NCBI RefSeq assembly: GCF_001625305.1
Contig: NW_017803856.1
Location: 114,188-178,187 of the forward strand
DNA length: 64,000 nt
Reading direction: 5' to 3'
Source of the DNA: Branchiostoma belcheri
Lineage: Eukaryota > Chordata > Leptocardii > Amphioxiformes > Branchiostomatidae
The notes beneath the pieces were generated by a model. It was not told where the DNA came from. It ran no database searches and saw only the letters and a program-made list of their open reading frames with translations. This document shows, in pieces, positions 42,222 through 55,905 of the stretch. The position numbers and the translations under genes were made by a program. Position 1 is the stretch's first letter; each line of letters begins with the position of its first letter.

Positions 42222-45200
42222 ATGGACGGGAGAGAACAGGAGACAATGGAGGAAGACGAGGAGTCCGGGTCAGAGGATTCCGGGTCTGAAGAGTCGAGTT
42301 GGGAGGACGAGGATGAAGACGAGAAGGTAGTAAAGAAAACATTATTTAAGATAGAAGTGATGTCACATACAGACAAGCCCCACAGTGCATATAGTGGAGT
42401 ATATCTATAACAGGCCTTTTCCTCTAGCCTGATGTAGATGTAAGGTGGCTTCCTTGCGGCAGGACAGCTCGGTAGTCTTTTTTTACATTTATCTGTACAT
42501 ACTTTGATGTAAGTTTTCATGAGTTTGTGCCATGTTATGTGTCTGTATACTATGGGCCGTTGAGTCATAAAATAAACAATAAACATATGTGAGCTATGCA
42601 CAAATAGAGGAGATAAATGATATATATTTTCATATCTTTACACTGAGAGACATGAAAGGAAGTGAAATATCAGTATGACGGATAAATGAAGGGATAGGTG
42701 TTATTCTTCTCACATGCCGAGTGTTGTTCTGATTGACTGAGTGTTGACAGTTGTTTCTCCTGTTCCTGTCTGCCGCCGCTATAGGCGCTGTGGAAGGCTG
42801 CAGAGGAAGGAGACACGGACAGAGTGAAGCAGCTGTTAGCGGGGGGAGTCAACCCTAATGCTGCTGGTCTTTGGGTTTGTTGCTATGTCTTTCGTTATTT
42901 TGCTTATATATGGTGATGAAAAATTTAATGATGTGCAATGAAAATCAAGAGGCAGGAGGGGCAAAACGCTTATAAAAGACACAGATGGGAAGGGCAATGC
43001 CGCACTGGTCGCTGCACCTGTCTTCAGCTTTCAGCTTGTCTGTAACATATCCGTAACATTTTACAAAACAAAGCAATATTTGGAAATTTCCACATTTGTG
43101 CCAGTAGCTTCAGCAGCTCCAACTTTACTTCTACTAGTTTACTTCTTACTACTTACTACTAGTTCCCGCCATGATGTGTTTTACAGCAACGGACTCCACT
43201 GCACGTGGCAGCCCAGAATGGTCACTATGAAACTGCATCAGCTTTGCTAGCAGCTAGTGCAGATGTGAACGCACGGGACGTTGATGTAGGTAGACTAACT
43301 ATTGTGATACAAGAAATATTTCAGTACCATTTTGTAAGATTTGACATTCATTTTTACATAACGGTTGATGTGCTGACTACCTTTAGAGCTGCCACCGACA
43401 TGAACATTTGTCCGTCCTGTTGTCGTGCTAAAGGCCATTTAATGTCAGCTGTATAGCGGTTTACTTGCTGAACTCCGTTAGAATTGTCAACAAAATAACT
43501 GCACATTCGTCCGACCTGTTGTCATGCTATAGACCATCTGATGTATTTTACAGGAAGACGCTCCCCTGCACTGGGCAGCCTGGAATGGCCACCATGAAAC
43601 TGTGTCAGTTTTACTGACAGCTGGTGCAGATGTGAACGCACGGGACGATAGGGTAGGTAGACTAATTGCCGAGAAACAAGAAATATTTCTGTATCATCTT
43701 GTAAGATTTGACATCATCTTCTCTTCTTCTTACTTAGTGGTTTACTTGCTGACTACAATTTAAACTGTTGCCAACATGACGCTGGTACGGATTGGAAGGC
43801 ATGGGGCTATACAGCATATAATTAACTGTCGGAATACATTATACATTTTTCGGTGTCATAAAGCATGGATTGCGCAGACATTATTATGCATATGGTGCCC
43901 TGTATATGTACAATTTGGGGTTATTGTCGTTCAACGCTTCACACCGCAGCGAAACGCAACGAATTCGGAAGTAACTACGCCATCGCATGGCAAAAAAGGC
44001 CAGGGGTCGATGACCTGATTAAGACACGAAATTGAAAAATATTCTGTAAAAAATGTCAGCAGGATCTACGTTGCATTGTTACCGTGATTGTCCATTTTTA
44101 GAAACAACCAGTATGAATGGCAAAGGTAGGGAATGGTTTCAAGCGAGCTTGGAGTCAGCAAGTGATGTAAATATATACATTCATAAGGGGTTGCTATTTG
44201 ATTATTCTAAGGATGAAAAATTGCACTGTCAATGCCCCAACAGGAAGACACACCCCTCCATAACGCAGCTAGATGGGGCCTCCCCAAGTGTGCGGAAATA
44301 CTGCTGCAGTACGGGGCTGATGCCGGTCTCAGGAACAAGGTCAGTCGGTTCTTCGGCTTCTCTGGTAAATAACTGACCACCAATCCAGAAATGCAATATT
44401 GGCTTTACTTCTTTTGGGAGAAAAATTGATAAAAAATGATGACCCACATCATCATGATGAAATTTACTGTCCGAGGCAAGGAGGAAGCTGTTGTTGGGAT
44501 AAACACACAAATCACGATGTGTTCTGATATTCCTGCATCGTATCACATAAACACCTACAAACCTATTTCTTTCTAGACATGGGCTTTGCTGTTGTACCTA
44601 CGGTATACTGTGTACTATATATGTTTTAGATGCATAATATATATTGTCTACTCATTCAGTCGTGTTTTTTTTTTCAAAAATTTTTAACATTCATAAGGCT
44701 ATAATTCACTGCGTATTCATTCCCAGTTTGGTGAAACGGCGGAGGACATCGCTGCAGATGAGGACACACGTGACGCTTATCCGGACGACGAAGATGATGA
44801 AGAACGAATCACTCGTGGTAGAAAGGAAATATTGAAGCTTCTCCGACAAGAGAATAATGTGAGTCACTTCAAAACTTACGTGATACAAAATCATAAAGCA
44901 TTATATCTAAAGAATATGATTGAGATGACTGTAAATTCCTTGTCAAACACTTCGGTTTACAAACAACTGCTGATAACATTATTTACTACAAGTTGAAGAA
45001 GATATAAAGCTGTTTTCTTTAGTTCCCCTGGAACGCATGCTAGCTAGTATTTGAATGATTTTATTACAATCATAAGAATTGCGTAGAAACATTTAGCTAC
45101 AAGCGCAGTTGGAAGGCATGTGATCTATCTATAGAAACATGTATGTATAATTATACATGTCCAATTTTAGCCTACTGCAATGACTAGAAGTGTTTAAGAA

Positions 45201-48200
45201 AGAAATGTAGAACCGCCCTCATACCAAACAAAACTTACTTTCACGTGTGCATGTTTACAGGAAGTCTCCACGCGTAAGAAAGGCTACGATCCTGTACTCG
45301 TCCGGTTCTATGAAGAAAGAGGAATGACTGAGGCGAAGAAGGATTGTCCGTTGATGCAAGAAGCAGCTAAGGAGAGCGGGAAAACAGTTGACCAAGTCAT
45401 GGTATTACCAAACATATTACACGTCTTACATTCCTATTGACAAGATAGCTTTCTAATGTCGACTACTATAGTCGATATTAGTCATTATCATCGGTGGTTA
45501 ATAAAAAAATGTTGTACATAACTCCTCTTCCCCAATCCCCATTTACTATTGGTGGCAATATCAAACAGGATATCTTATATTTAGTCCAACCCCATAGTCT
45601 AGAGCATTTTCCTTTTCACAAACCGTCTATCCTTAGTCCCAGACCAGGTCTGACAGTATCTTAGGTCAGGTTCCAGTCTCGAGAATAGGAGGGGACATCC
45701 TCTGATTTGGTTGTATCGAGTTATCACCAGGTCTGGTCAAACATGTCAAATATGATTTTCAGTGATGTGATAGTGCCTGTTCCGCCATACCTGGACTTAA
45801 ACTTTGACAAGTATACTGTGTTTCATAGAGATATCTATAGACAACAAAAAATACAGCGACTTTCGTAAGGTAGTCATCTACATGTAGACATACAGACAGA
45901 TACGTGGGTACAACAATATTGACCTACGTACAAGACAATAGATGAATCAAATTATTGTCCTTCCAGAACTTCATCGGTAACTACCGTAAGAGTAAAGGCG
46001 GCAGTAAGAGGAGACCGCCGCCAGACACGATGGAGAGGAAGAGGAGGATCACGGGATATCACGAGTACTACAGGGAACAGCTACCAAGGAAAAGGGGTGA
46101 GTTGAAACGGCAGCTATAATTGTTTACGAACATGTTTAACTATGACAATTATAGCAAGATTCAGTCGATCATTTTATTATCATTTCGAATGCTTTAGTTG
46201 TAGTAAATAGAAAGGTAACATTTGTAAATGCAAATAGATAAAGTCTACCTTCACATGGTTTCTCTCTCTCTATATATATAATGCACATGTGTATATAATG
46301 ACCAGCCTCTTCAATCTTGCTACAAAATGTAACCGAACACCACATGGTGACGGACTGGTGGAACGGTTCAACCGAACCATGGGAGCGATTCTTCGTTCCT
46401 ATGTTTCCTCCCATCAGCGGGACTGGGACGCATACCTCCCGGGTGTGCAACTTGCATACAATACTAGCAAGCATGCCACTACAGGCTTCTCGCCGTTTTT
46501 CCTTTTACACGGGAGGGAAGCCAGACTCCCCATACAGTTGATTGTAGGCGACCCCTCCCCATCTGTAGACATCCCCGAGTTTGTAACCGGGCTGAGCGCT
46601 ACCCTCCCCAAAATATTTCTTCTCGTACAATCAAACACTCGGCAAGGGCAGGCAAGGCAAAAAGACCTGTTTGATAAGAAGCTCCATGGCAACCCCTACG
46701 ATGTGGGGATGAGGTACTGGTTTTAAATTAAGGCGTTGGGAAGGGTTAGCCGCAACTAGCCCGGAAGTATAACGGGCCATATACCGTGTTGCAAAGAGTA
46801 GGCGACTCGGCCTACAAAATCCAGAATAACAGGGGACGACGGGACGAGAAAGTCGTCCACTTCGAGAACTTAATCCCGTTTCGTCCACAGCAACAGGACC
46901 CCGACTACGTGGGAGAGAGAGCTCCCCGACCTCGATGCCGCCAGCGTCCCCAGAGAAGGTCGCCGGACCCTTCCCCTGACAGGGACACCCAACCCCCGGG
47001 GCACAGCCCCCCTTCTTCTTTATCTGTTTCAGGTCCGGTCCCCGCCCCTCGGAGGGCGACACCACCAGCAGTTCCGGTCCGTGCCCCCAGACGTACCAAC
47101 CACGACGGGAGCAGTGCCACTCACCCGAAGGTGCCGGTTCCCGCCCCCCGGAGTGCGACACCGTTAGCAGCCCCTGTCCGTGCCCCGAGAAGAACCTGCC
47201 ATGACGGGAGCAGTGCCACTCACCCAAAAGTGCCGGTTCCCGCCCCCCGGAGTGCGCCAACAGTAACAGTTCCTGGCAATCCCACGGACAATTGTGAAAT
47301 CGCCAGAGCTACTTGTACGCGCCAAGACGGGAGCAGTGCCACTCACCCAAAAGTGCCGGTTCCCGCCCCCCGGAGTGCGCCAACAGTAACAGTTCCTGGC
47401 AATCCCACGGACAATTGTGAAACCGCCAGAGCTACTTGTACGCGCCAAGACGGGAGCAGTGCCACTCACCCAAAAGTGCCGGTTCCCGCCCCCCGGCGGG
47501 CGACACCGTCAGCAGTTCCTGTCCGCGACCCTGGCAATCCCACGGACACTTGTGAAATCGCCAGAGGTACCTGTACGCGCCATGCTGACGACAATCGCGC
47601 CACCCGCCCCACCCGGCGTACTCGTCCACCTGACTACTTGAGAGACTTTGTGTGTGAGACTGACACCTCAAGTGAGGACGAACTCTAAACACATAGACAA
47701 TTCGACTTTAAGTATATATGATATCGTATGCTTCTTAAGAGGGCGACCATTTAGGGTGCGTGGTAATGTATATATATATATATTTTTTTTTCTTTTCTGT
47801 ACTACCTCGGGCAGTGGGTAGACTTGTACGCCCCCGTCTGTCAGGGTTGGTCGGTTTCCGGTGGATGTGTTGGTTTTGACTGGCCCTTGAGCTTTTGGCC
47901 CTGATGTGCGACCACCCATCCCATCACCGAAACACCTCGTTAGGAATTGCCGGTTTCTTCCCAGTTTTGATTAGGACGTTAATTACGCCATCTAACTTGG
48001 CACTTCACGAAAATTTTGTGCTTTTTTTTTCTGTTTCTCTTGGCGCCGGTTTCGCGCCTTTATAATTTGAAACCTGGCGACATTCCAGGTCGTCTTCTTC
48101 ATCTTTGTTTGTCTGTTTTGTTTAGGCGTCGGGTTCACGCCATTATAATTAGAACCCCGGCGGCACTCCAGGTCGTCTAAATTGTTAGTCCTTTTACTTT

Positions 48201-51200
48201 TCAGGCGTAGGTTTCGCGCCATTATAATCCGAAACCCGACGACAATCCCTGTCGTCTTTACTGTTTATCTCGGTGCCGGTTCCGCACCTTTATGACCAGG
48301 AACCCGGCGACTTATATCATTGTATACAGTCGTCTTCAGATTGGGTTTTCTGTTTCGGTTTAGTGCACCTTGTCACCCTTGTCCCTGCCGTTTTTGCGTT
48401 GTCTCCCCTCCCGTGGAACGCGGGCCCACTGGTTGTCTGCGCTGGCACGTGTCAATTACGGTCCATCCACCTCTGTCCTAGGGCCGGAGTTCTCCTCCTA
48501 TGCCACGCCCACTTTCCGCCTCAACAAGGGGAACAGGTCTCTCAGGGAACCCTCGGGGTGGGTAGGAAAGATTTTCCGTCCCTCCTTTCCCCCCGTTGAA
48601 ACTTTCCTCTGCCTTAAATACGTACAAAAATGACCCCTATCACAGATTTTGCGGTAGGACAGTTGGTAAGAACACGTTGAAGTATGGTACCTGACGCTAT
48701 CAGACCTCCGACGCGTCCCCTTCCACCTGTAGGCGAATTGACGACGCCGCACCGAGGTGCCAGCGGTACACAGGGTGACCGTGGTTGTCGCCACTCATTG
48801 CACTACACGTTCAAAATCCCGCATTGTTGTTTGTATTTTGAGTTCGAATTTTGAGCTGTTTCTGAGTTGAAATTCCCTTTGGGGTCCAGGTCCCCTGAAA
48901 CAAAACCGTAGGGAACCAAAGTTGAGAATGCACAAAGTTGAGAGCGTTTTGTTTTATTTGCTATGTAGTTTTCGGCGTACTTTCAAAACTGTGCTGAATG
49001 TCTTTATTTTATCTAGTATGTGAGTTTTGTGATGAGGGGGGATCTATGGCAAATAATTCCGGCGAAAAAGTAAAGGGGTCTGTCATTCTCTCTCGTCACT
49101 TGGTGCTGGGCTTTGCCCTGATTTTCGGCCGCGTTTCAAGTCCCCTGTCTGCCTGCCCGTCTTCTGTACACGCCCTGAAAGGTCACCGTCAGTAATAACA
49201 TTTTCCTAGTTAAGTTGAACTTATGTGCTATGTAAGTTAATCAACGTGATTTACGTTGCGAACACATTATTGTGCGTTCATTTTTTTAAATATGTTCCTT
49301 CCGACTGTGTTTGATCGTACTGAGTTTCCTGGGTTTAAACTCGTACGCTGAGCTTGATGTTTTTTTCTTTTCACTTGTAGACTGAGTTTGATGTTTTTTT
49401 TAACTTGTAGACTGCGTTTAATAATAGATTTTTTTTTAACTTGTAGACTGAGTTTAATGTCTTTGTGTACACCTGGAACTTCTTAAAATAGGAAGCGATT
49501 GCATATGACGTATTGATGCGCTCGCCCGATCATGACGATGTTGTTATGATGTATTGCTATACCTGATTGTTGATTGTTAGGTTGTGTTAATTGCGCTCAT
49601 TCTAGATGTATGATGTCTTGCCTTGCCACAGTAGCCAACTTCTGGTCCTACTTTTTTTTTCATTCTTGTTATTATTGTTATAATGTTATGTACCAATGTT
49701 GTCGCTTTACCATATAGTTTTTCTTACTTTGTTTGATGTTTCTTGATGCGAGGACGCATCATTGCCTTGTGGGGGGGGGGGGATGGTGTAGCAAATGAAA
49801 CTCCCCCTTCCCTGCGTCAGCAAAATATGACGTCACACATAGAAGTTCCCCAGTGCTGAGTTGGCAAAACATTACGTCATTCAGTTACGCCCTGTCCACG
49901 TGGAAGCGAATCAAAAACCCAAATCATCCTTTTCGGCGTTATCTATGTAATACTTCTTGACTTAAGACGAACTCCGAGACCGCGTGGTCAGTCGAGAGAA
50001 CCGAGAGGAATCCCGAGGTCGACCACTGCGGTCCGGAGCCGAGCTACTTCCACGTGGGCGGCGTGCCAGCCATCTTCATATACTTTGTAACTCTGTAAAT
50101 GTAGTTAAGTCTAAAAGGTCTCAGTTGCCATCCCGGTAACGATCAGTATCGCGGCAAGCAACTGTTGCCGGTAAGTAAGTGCTTAAATTGTATTCCCCCT
50201 TTACCTTTCTGGACCAATCGCTAAATTGTCCCCTCCTGGCTGAATGTGTATCTCCCCTATTTTGTATAAGTGGTATCTGGTATGACTTTGTATTATGCTA
50301 TATGTGTCGTGTGCGACTGGAACGAATAAAGTAGACTAAAGCGAGTCCATCGTTCTCCGGTGCCTTTCCGTTGGTGAAGTTACTATAGCATAAGCCCAAA
50401 TCTAGACCCGCTAGACCTACATGTGACAGCTACAGCACTAGTTACCATGGTGACAGACGTCTGTTTCATGTCATTGACCTTATGTATTTGGAGAAGAAAA
50501 GGACGAAACAGAGCATAAGCAATATGTGATACCTCTTGCGAAGGTAAACATAACAAGAATTCCGAGATTTCATACCTCCATGAAATACGGGCTTAATATG
50601 AAAATGTAGATTTCTTCTTTAATTATGCAAATTACCTCTGCATTAACATGATATATGCATCATGATGCATATTAACTTTTGATTAAGTTACAGATGTCCC
50701 AAGTATGACATTCCCATCATTCACCATTAAGAAATCATAGAATTTTTGCATAAATTATGCAAATTAGGTCATCATTTGCATAATTAGTATCTGTTGATGT
50801 TCTGCCTGCCATAGGTTAGATACATTACATGTATGAAAGTAGTATAATGTAAAACACTGTTATTATAGAATTTCCTCATTAATTATGCAAATAAAGTCCT
50901 CATTTGCATTATTTGCATTTAATCATGTACATTTCTCTCTCAGCTACCTACACACCAAAAATTATGAAAATATGTTGTTCCTATCTGGACTTATTGGCTT
51001 TTAAACATTTCGCCAGAAAGTGCCCTGCAGTTCCAGAACAAGCTGCTAGGGGGACCAAACTCACACCACTTATTCCTGGCAGGAAAAGCAATCTGTCACC
51101 AAAACATCAAGACCATAGCATGTTCAGGACAAAAGATACAAAAACCGGAAGTTCTGCTGCAGTACCAAGGTCATCCACCAGGAGGCCCATATTTGACCTT

Positions 51201-54200
51201 GACGTTCGTCTTCCTAAGACTTACCAACATACCAAATATCATCATAATCCATAAAGGCGTTCTGAAGTTATGCTGACCACAAAGTTGCGGAAACACACAC
51301 AGACACACACACAGACATACATACATACATACATACATACATACATACATACATACAGACAGACACACCAAAAACAATACCTCCATTTTTCATGGAGGTA
51401 ATAATGAATGAATGAATGAAGACCTTTATTGTACATTTTGCCCCACTGGGCTAAAGACAGGTCACATATTGACAAAGTACAACATCAATAATGCTTCCTG
51501 TATCACTATTATGTCAATGAAGTTCACATAATCATTTCATTCTCTTTTCAAATGTTTGCCAAGTTTACCCCAACCCATAGCATGCTGTAGGTACATTTTA
51601 GATACGGCGTAAGTATCACTTACGAAAAGTATTCGAAACATCAAGTTTATGGACATCCACTGAAGTACCGTGTATTGTACGTAAACTGTATCTAACACTT
51701 TGTCGTCTTGCATGTTGCTTCAGCCAACCGAGGATTCTCCCTTGCCGGCGCCAATAAGGAAATCGGCGAGAGCTGGAAGACCCTGACTGACAAGGAAAAG
51801 GATGGATACAACAAAGCAGCAGAGAGGAGAAGGGGCAAAGAGACGAAAGTCAAAACTTCGTCAGAGGTGGCGAAAAAGCTGAAACAGCTCGAAAAACTGG
51901 TGGGTGTAATAATACGAACATGTTCCTGGACCCTTAAAGGATTGTTTAATAGTAATCATTCAAAAGAAGTATATAAAATACAATAAACATCCTTTGAGTC
52001 AAATTGACAGATATTTACGATCCATTCCTTTGCATGCGCATCGACCTGATGGAGTCCCCTTATTTGAATCAGAAATATGTATTTGTATGTAGGTTCCACC
52101 CAGTAAACGCAGTTTTTGTTGATATCAGTAACTTCTCAACATATGTACATGGAAAATGGATTAATGTCTACAGAATGATGTAGTTTACTAGAATTTACTA
52201 GATGTTTGAACAAGAAAGAAGAATTGCGTCCAAGCACGATAATTTCGAACGCAGCACATAGCATATAAAATGTAATTGGAGCATTGTTGTTACTTTTAGT
52301 CCGAGGAGCTTGACGAAATTGGTGTGGAGGCTTTGATGGTAACTCTCTACAATGGAAGGATTCGAGCGTTCGGGTCCCAGAAGGATCTGATCAAGGACGA
52401 GAAGTTCGGAGGGTACATCGAGAATCAGCTGAAAGCAGCAGAACACCAGCGGAAAGCAGCACAATGTGAGCAATGGTATATTTACACACAATAGAACTTG
52501 AAATGCCTTACGTTAGGCCTGCACACATTAAAACCATTTCATTAATGTGTTAAAACGTATAAATACAACAATCTAGCAGGTAATCATAGTAGATGGACAA
52601 CGCCTGTACATGTCATGTTTCATTAAGTAGATCAACCAGGAAAGGCAGTGTAGTCTTGCGATACCTCTCAGTTCTACGTATACATTTGAATTGTGTTACA
52701 TTATTTTTTTTAATGTAAGATTCCTCTCATGCAGGCTTACACGGGCAGCCATGTCGAAAAAGTTGTAGAATTCAGTTCTATTGCTATCTTGATATACATC
52801 TACATGTATCTGTACAGGCTTAACAATAGACAGATGCCGAAAGAATTCGGACAGAGAGGGCACCACAGGAACGACTGGAGAGAGCCATGACGTAACCGGA
52901 AGGCCCGGGAGCAGCACCAGTTCAGTCAGGAAGAGGAGGAAGAAGAACAAAGAGGCACAGCAGGGTAACCAGCAAAATTCCAGTTCTGATGCCTCTTTAC
53001 CGTCGGCATCTTCAACACAAGGTAAGCGGTACATTTTGTTACATACAAAGTAACAAATTGGCACAGAGCTTCTGCACATCTATGGTATTGTGCACAGGAA
53101 TTCCCCAACATAATTTCTATACACCAATCATTAACATATCTGCTAGATACGAACCTTGCTTAGTGTGTAGTTACAGTTGTGTCTTGCTTCATTTCGCCCA
53201 ATCCCCTATGTCGAGGTGATAATTTCACAGCCTCCAACACAATTTATACCACTTACATGAAATGAAGCAGTTGGACGTTTCCAAGTTTGGTCCTTATTTT
53301 TAAATATCAATTTGGATTTTACCATGATGAATATTGACTGAAGAAGGGCATGCCTTATCTTGAACATAGATGTGCATGTAACTATGTATGTAAAATATTA
53401 TGGATTCCTTTTCCAGTTGAAGTCACTTGCCAAAAATGTGTTTTTGTTTCTCCAGAGTCAGCAGTCACAACAGAAGGACGTCTACCCAGAACAACAGACA
53501 TTCCACAAAACACAGGGACTCCTGTACATGTGGTATCACCACACAGAGCAACATCTACCCCTGCCCGACCAAACACAGGGAATCTTGAACTTCTGGCACA
53601 GCAGTCAGCAACACTTCTAGATCCACTCAACTCTCTCTCTGCATCACAACACAACACGGGGACTCCTGTACAGCTAGCACCACAAACAACTCCAACAGAA
53701 TCACAGACAGGTTTTCACTACTTGTACAGATCCAACATGCCTCTTGAACTTCTGGTACCGCAAACAACTCAAACAACATCTGCTGTTCGTCAAGTGCCTA
53801 CAGGTGTGGACAATTTCAATTCCTTTGGACTTCCCGACAGAACAGCATCACTGAACCTACCTGCTGCCCTGCCAACATTTCAAATGCAAGGTTGGTACCT
53901 GTAGTTGGTTTGGAACATCCATACCTTTGTCAGAAGCTGTTTGACAGACTTTGCCAACATTTTCTTTGTCTCTGCCTTCCTACAACAATTCTATACATAT
54001 GGCTCTACATACACTGATTGTTGGTACTGGCTGGTACAAGAGGTGTGTTAAGTTTATTTGGTGTTTATCTTGCCAACCTATTGTTTCACATTCCATAACA
54101 ACAGTCTTCGGTATTGTGACCTATTTCATTCAATATTTGAAGTGAACCAGCATTGGTCTATGAAATTTTTAAGTCAGTCTTTGGGATGTTCGTATATCAA

Positions 54201-54410
54201 CTATAAAACTATTCCCTGTTAGGATCAACAACCGTGACAACAGGAGGACTCCCACACACGACACCACAGATCCCCACAGCAGCGAGCTTAGGGACTTCTG
54301 TACCATCCCAGGTGACTCCAACGGTTCGTCAGGCACCTACAGGAGTCGGGACTACAAACCAACAGTTTCCTCCCAGTCCGTTAGTATTTGCAATGCCTCA
54401 TCATCGCTAG
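42222..54410 (+). CDS. Gene C: ankyrin-repeat / homeodomain-like / HMG-box protein, paralogue of gene B
   Basis: Exons 42222-42326, 42785-42874, 43187-43285, 43554-43652, 44244-44339, 44727-44858, 45261-45401, 45967-46096, 51724-51899, 52300-52465, 52818-53021, 53456-53890 and 54223-54410 keep frame and give about 686 aa. Domain order and splice phases are the same as gene B: acidic start, ankyrin repeats (66-163), homeodomain-like motif across the 45401/45967 junction, HMG box across the 46096/51724 junction, helical region, basic patch, Ser/Thr/Pro-rich tail ending MPHHR. The HMG intron is 5.6 kb (657 bp in gene B) because it holds a Ty3-type fragment and another repeat; both splice sites are intact. 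Amino-acid changes exceed silent ones in the HMG exon, suggesting relaxed or shifted constraint. No frame damage was seen. Confidence 0.78.
46345..47688 (+). pseudogene. Broken integrase C-terminal region with proline-rich tail
   Basis: Frame 1 to 46726 covers the integrase core end (LVERFNRT..., LAYNTSKHATTGFSPFFLLHG). The GPY/F segment resumes in another frame and stays open to 47688. The tail after about 46900 is rich in Pro, Arg and Ala and holds 41-residue tandem repeats. Described as found. Confidence 0.75.
47203..47500 (+). repeat. 123-bp tandem repeat in the retroelement tail ORF
   Basis: Units start at 47203, 47326 and 47449 (partial); each begins GACGGGAGCAGTGCCACTCA. Full units are nearly identical. 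The period is a multiple of three, so the frame is kept. Confidence 0.9.
48035..48315 (+). repeat. Four diverged units with inverted-repeat pattern in the retroelement non-coding region
   Basis: Each unit reads roughly GGCG(C/T)CGGTTTCGCGCC, then TTATAAT, AACC(C/T)GGCGAC and AGGTCGTC. Starts are near 48041, 48125, 48204 and 48271, so spacing is 67-84 bp. GGTTTCGCGCC and the later GAAACC/GGCG segments could pair. A packaging or RNA-stability role is only a guess. Confidence 0.6.
49360..49460 (+). repeat. Short tandem repeat ACTTGTAGACTGAGTTT with T-runs
   Basis: Three to four units of AACTTGTAGACTGAGTTT(G/A)ATGT, each followed by 7-9 T, in the non-coding part of the retroelement. Confidence 0.75.
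49787..50421 (+). mobile_element. 3' LTR of the Ty3-type element
   Basis: 635 bp from TGTAGCAAATG to GACCTACA, ends forming the inverted pair TGTAG/CTACA. It is preceded by a polypurine tract (GGGGGGGGGGGGATGG, 49771-49786) and holds an AATAAA at 50325-50330. The 5' LTR is missing, so age by LTR divergence cannot be estimated. Confidence 0.75.
50540..51403 (-). mobile_element. Inverted copy of the AT-rich interspersed repeat
   Basis: Reads on the minus strand from the terminal hairpin ACCTCCATTTTTCATGGAGGT (51383-51403) through a CATA microsatellite, an ACTTCCGGTTTTTGTATC segment and TGCATAATT-rich sequence to a final TACCTCCATGAAA near 50572. Same family as 20040-20965. Block B lacks it, so it inserted after block duplication. 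Confidence 0.65.
51404..51480 (-). mobile_element. ATTC-tailed retrotransposon 3' end (inverted)
   Basis: Inverse of the 13585-13662 fragment: AATGAATGAATGAAGACCTT, TATTGTACATTTTGCCCCAC, TGGGCTAAAGACAGGTCACA. It directly abuts the end of the other repeat, so one inserted into or beside the other. Confidence 0.65.
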
Positions 54411-55905
54411 ATACAAGCAGATATCTCAATACATGTACAGGCCATCATGGAAGTTGTTGTTCAGTAAATATGTTGTAATATTCTTTATCCCATAACTTAC
54501 ATAATTTTTTTATACATAACAATGTATTAAAAACATTGATAAAAGATTGTATCTAGATAAGATCTTATTAGAGTCCTGAAAAGTGCCTTCTTCCATTAAG
54601 ATGACAGCATTCATGTGCAGTACACCGGTACCTGACCTGTTTGTTTACTACCTGTGTGACCTCGGGCACCTGCCTCTGACGTCAATGGTCGCTAGGATAC
54701 CAGGTCAGGGTGGGGGCACGTCGTACGTGTCAGTAGAAAGTGAAAGAGTTTCTTTCGCCTTTTGGGAATTTCCTGCGCCAGAATGGGACTTTTTACACGC
54801 GCTAAACTATTGACACTGTGGCAGAAGTGGTAAAGAAGCCGACTGTTGGAACAGGGTACAGTAGAGAGGGTTTGATTCACTCTGTGGACCAGTTTTGTTC
54901 AACACCCTGCCTCGGAACGGAACAATTCAAGCGGCCATGTTGGTATGGACAGAAGTACGATGGATATATTATATTGGTGAACATGAACGACATAACTATG
55001 GCTAAACAGACTATTTAGGACTTAAAGCTCATATTGGGAATGATAAGGATGCTTTATTTTCTGGATCTGCAGGTTGCATAGAAAATAGGTGAGTAACCAT
55101 AGTGTTGCACGTTTGTAATGTAAGTTATTTATGTGAAGTAACGTTAATTGCTTCCAGTATAGTAAAGACACAGTAGATCAGAAGTGATCTTTTGTTCTTT
55201 AGTGTTTTAGATTTGTAACGAGTAATCAACACCAGGAGTGCGAGGTTGCTTTATGACATGTAGGTTCTAACTTTTGTGAATGACCAAATGTTGAATCATA
55301 GTAATATTTTGACATTCCTTTCCGTATTGTACAATACTTTGATCTGCAATAAACTAGATGGCTATACGATGTCTTTGTGTACTCTCACATTTTTACATTT
55401 CATGGAAAATTTAGTTAAAAAGGAGACAGCCTTGCCTTTCTGTTTGTAATCGAAGTTAAGAAGTCCAATTAAGCATTTCTTGAGATACTGAAATCTACAA
55501 ATGCTGTAATGTGCCCAAAACACGACCTGACAGCATTTTAGTGTTGTACTGAAATGGTAGCCATTCTCTTTAACGTAATACAAATCTGTGAATCTTACTT
55601 ATATACATCAATATCCTATTTTATGTCATTCTGGAACGTTGTAAACCACTATAAAGAATGCTACAACCATGATAGTAATGCAATGCAAGCAGCCTATAAT
55701 CACATGTTATTCGAGAAAGCCAAACAGGTGCAATGGCGTCGTACATGTTGTACTCTGTTCAGGTAAGTGTTCATATAAGCTCTAGTTAGACATAGCAGCA
55801 GCAGTAGTTGACTGTGACTGTCGTTGTTGACTGTCGTTGTTGTTGTTGTTCGCCCCCCCCCCCCTCCCGGTCCTGTTGTGTGCCTATAGTACCACGCTGT
55901 TCTGT

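Larger units (their letters stand above)
46345..50421 (+). mobile_element. 5'-deleted Ty3-type LTR retrotransposon in the HMG-box intron of gene C
   Basis: Begins inside the integrase core (HGDGLVERFNRTMGA, the segment with the catalytic Glu), followed by the core end and a GPY/F-like region (from about 46770), a proline-rich tail ORF to 47688, about 2.1 kb of non-coding sequence, a G-rich polypurine tract and one LTR. Gag, protease, reverse transcriptase and RNase H are missing. A stop at 46724 and a frame change separate integrase core from GPY/F region, so the copy is dead. Gene B lacks it at the same site. The junction bases GTGAC occur on both flanks and could be the 5-bp target duplication. 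Confidence 0.8.

Noticed and set aside
51300..51365. CATA/CACAGA repeat considered as a CRISPR-like or regulatory array
   Set aside because: Simple microsatellite inside an interspersed repeat.
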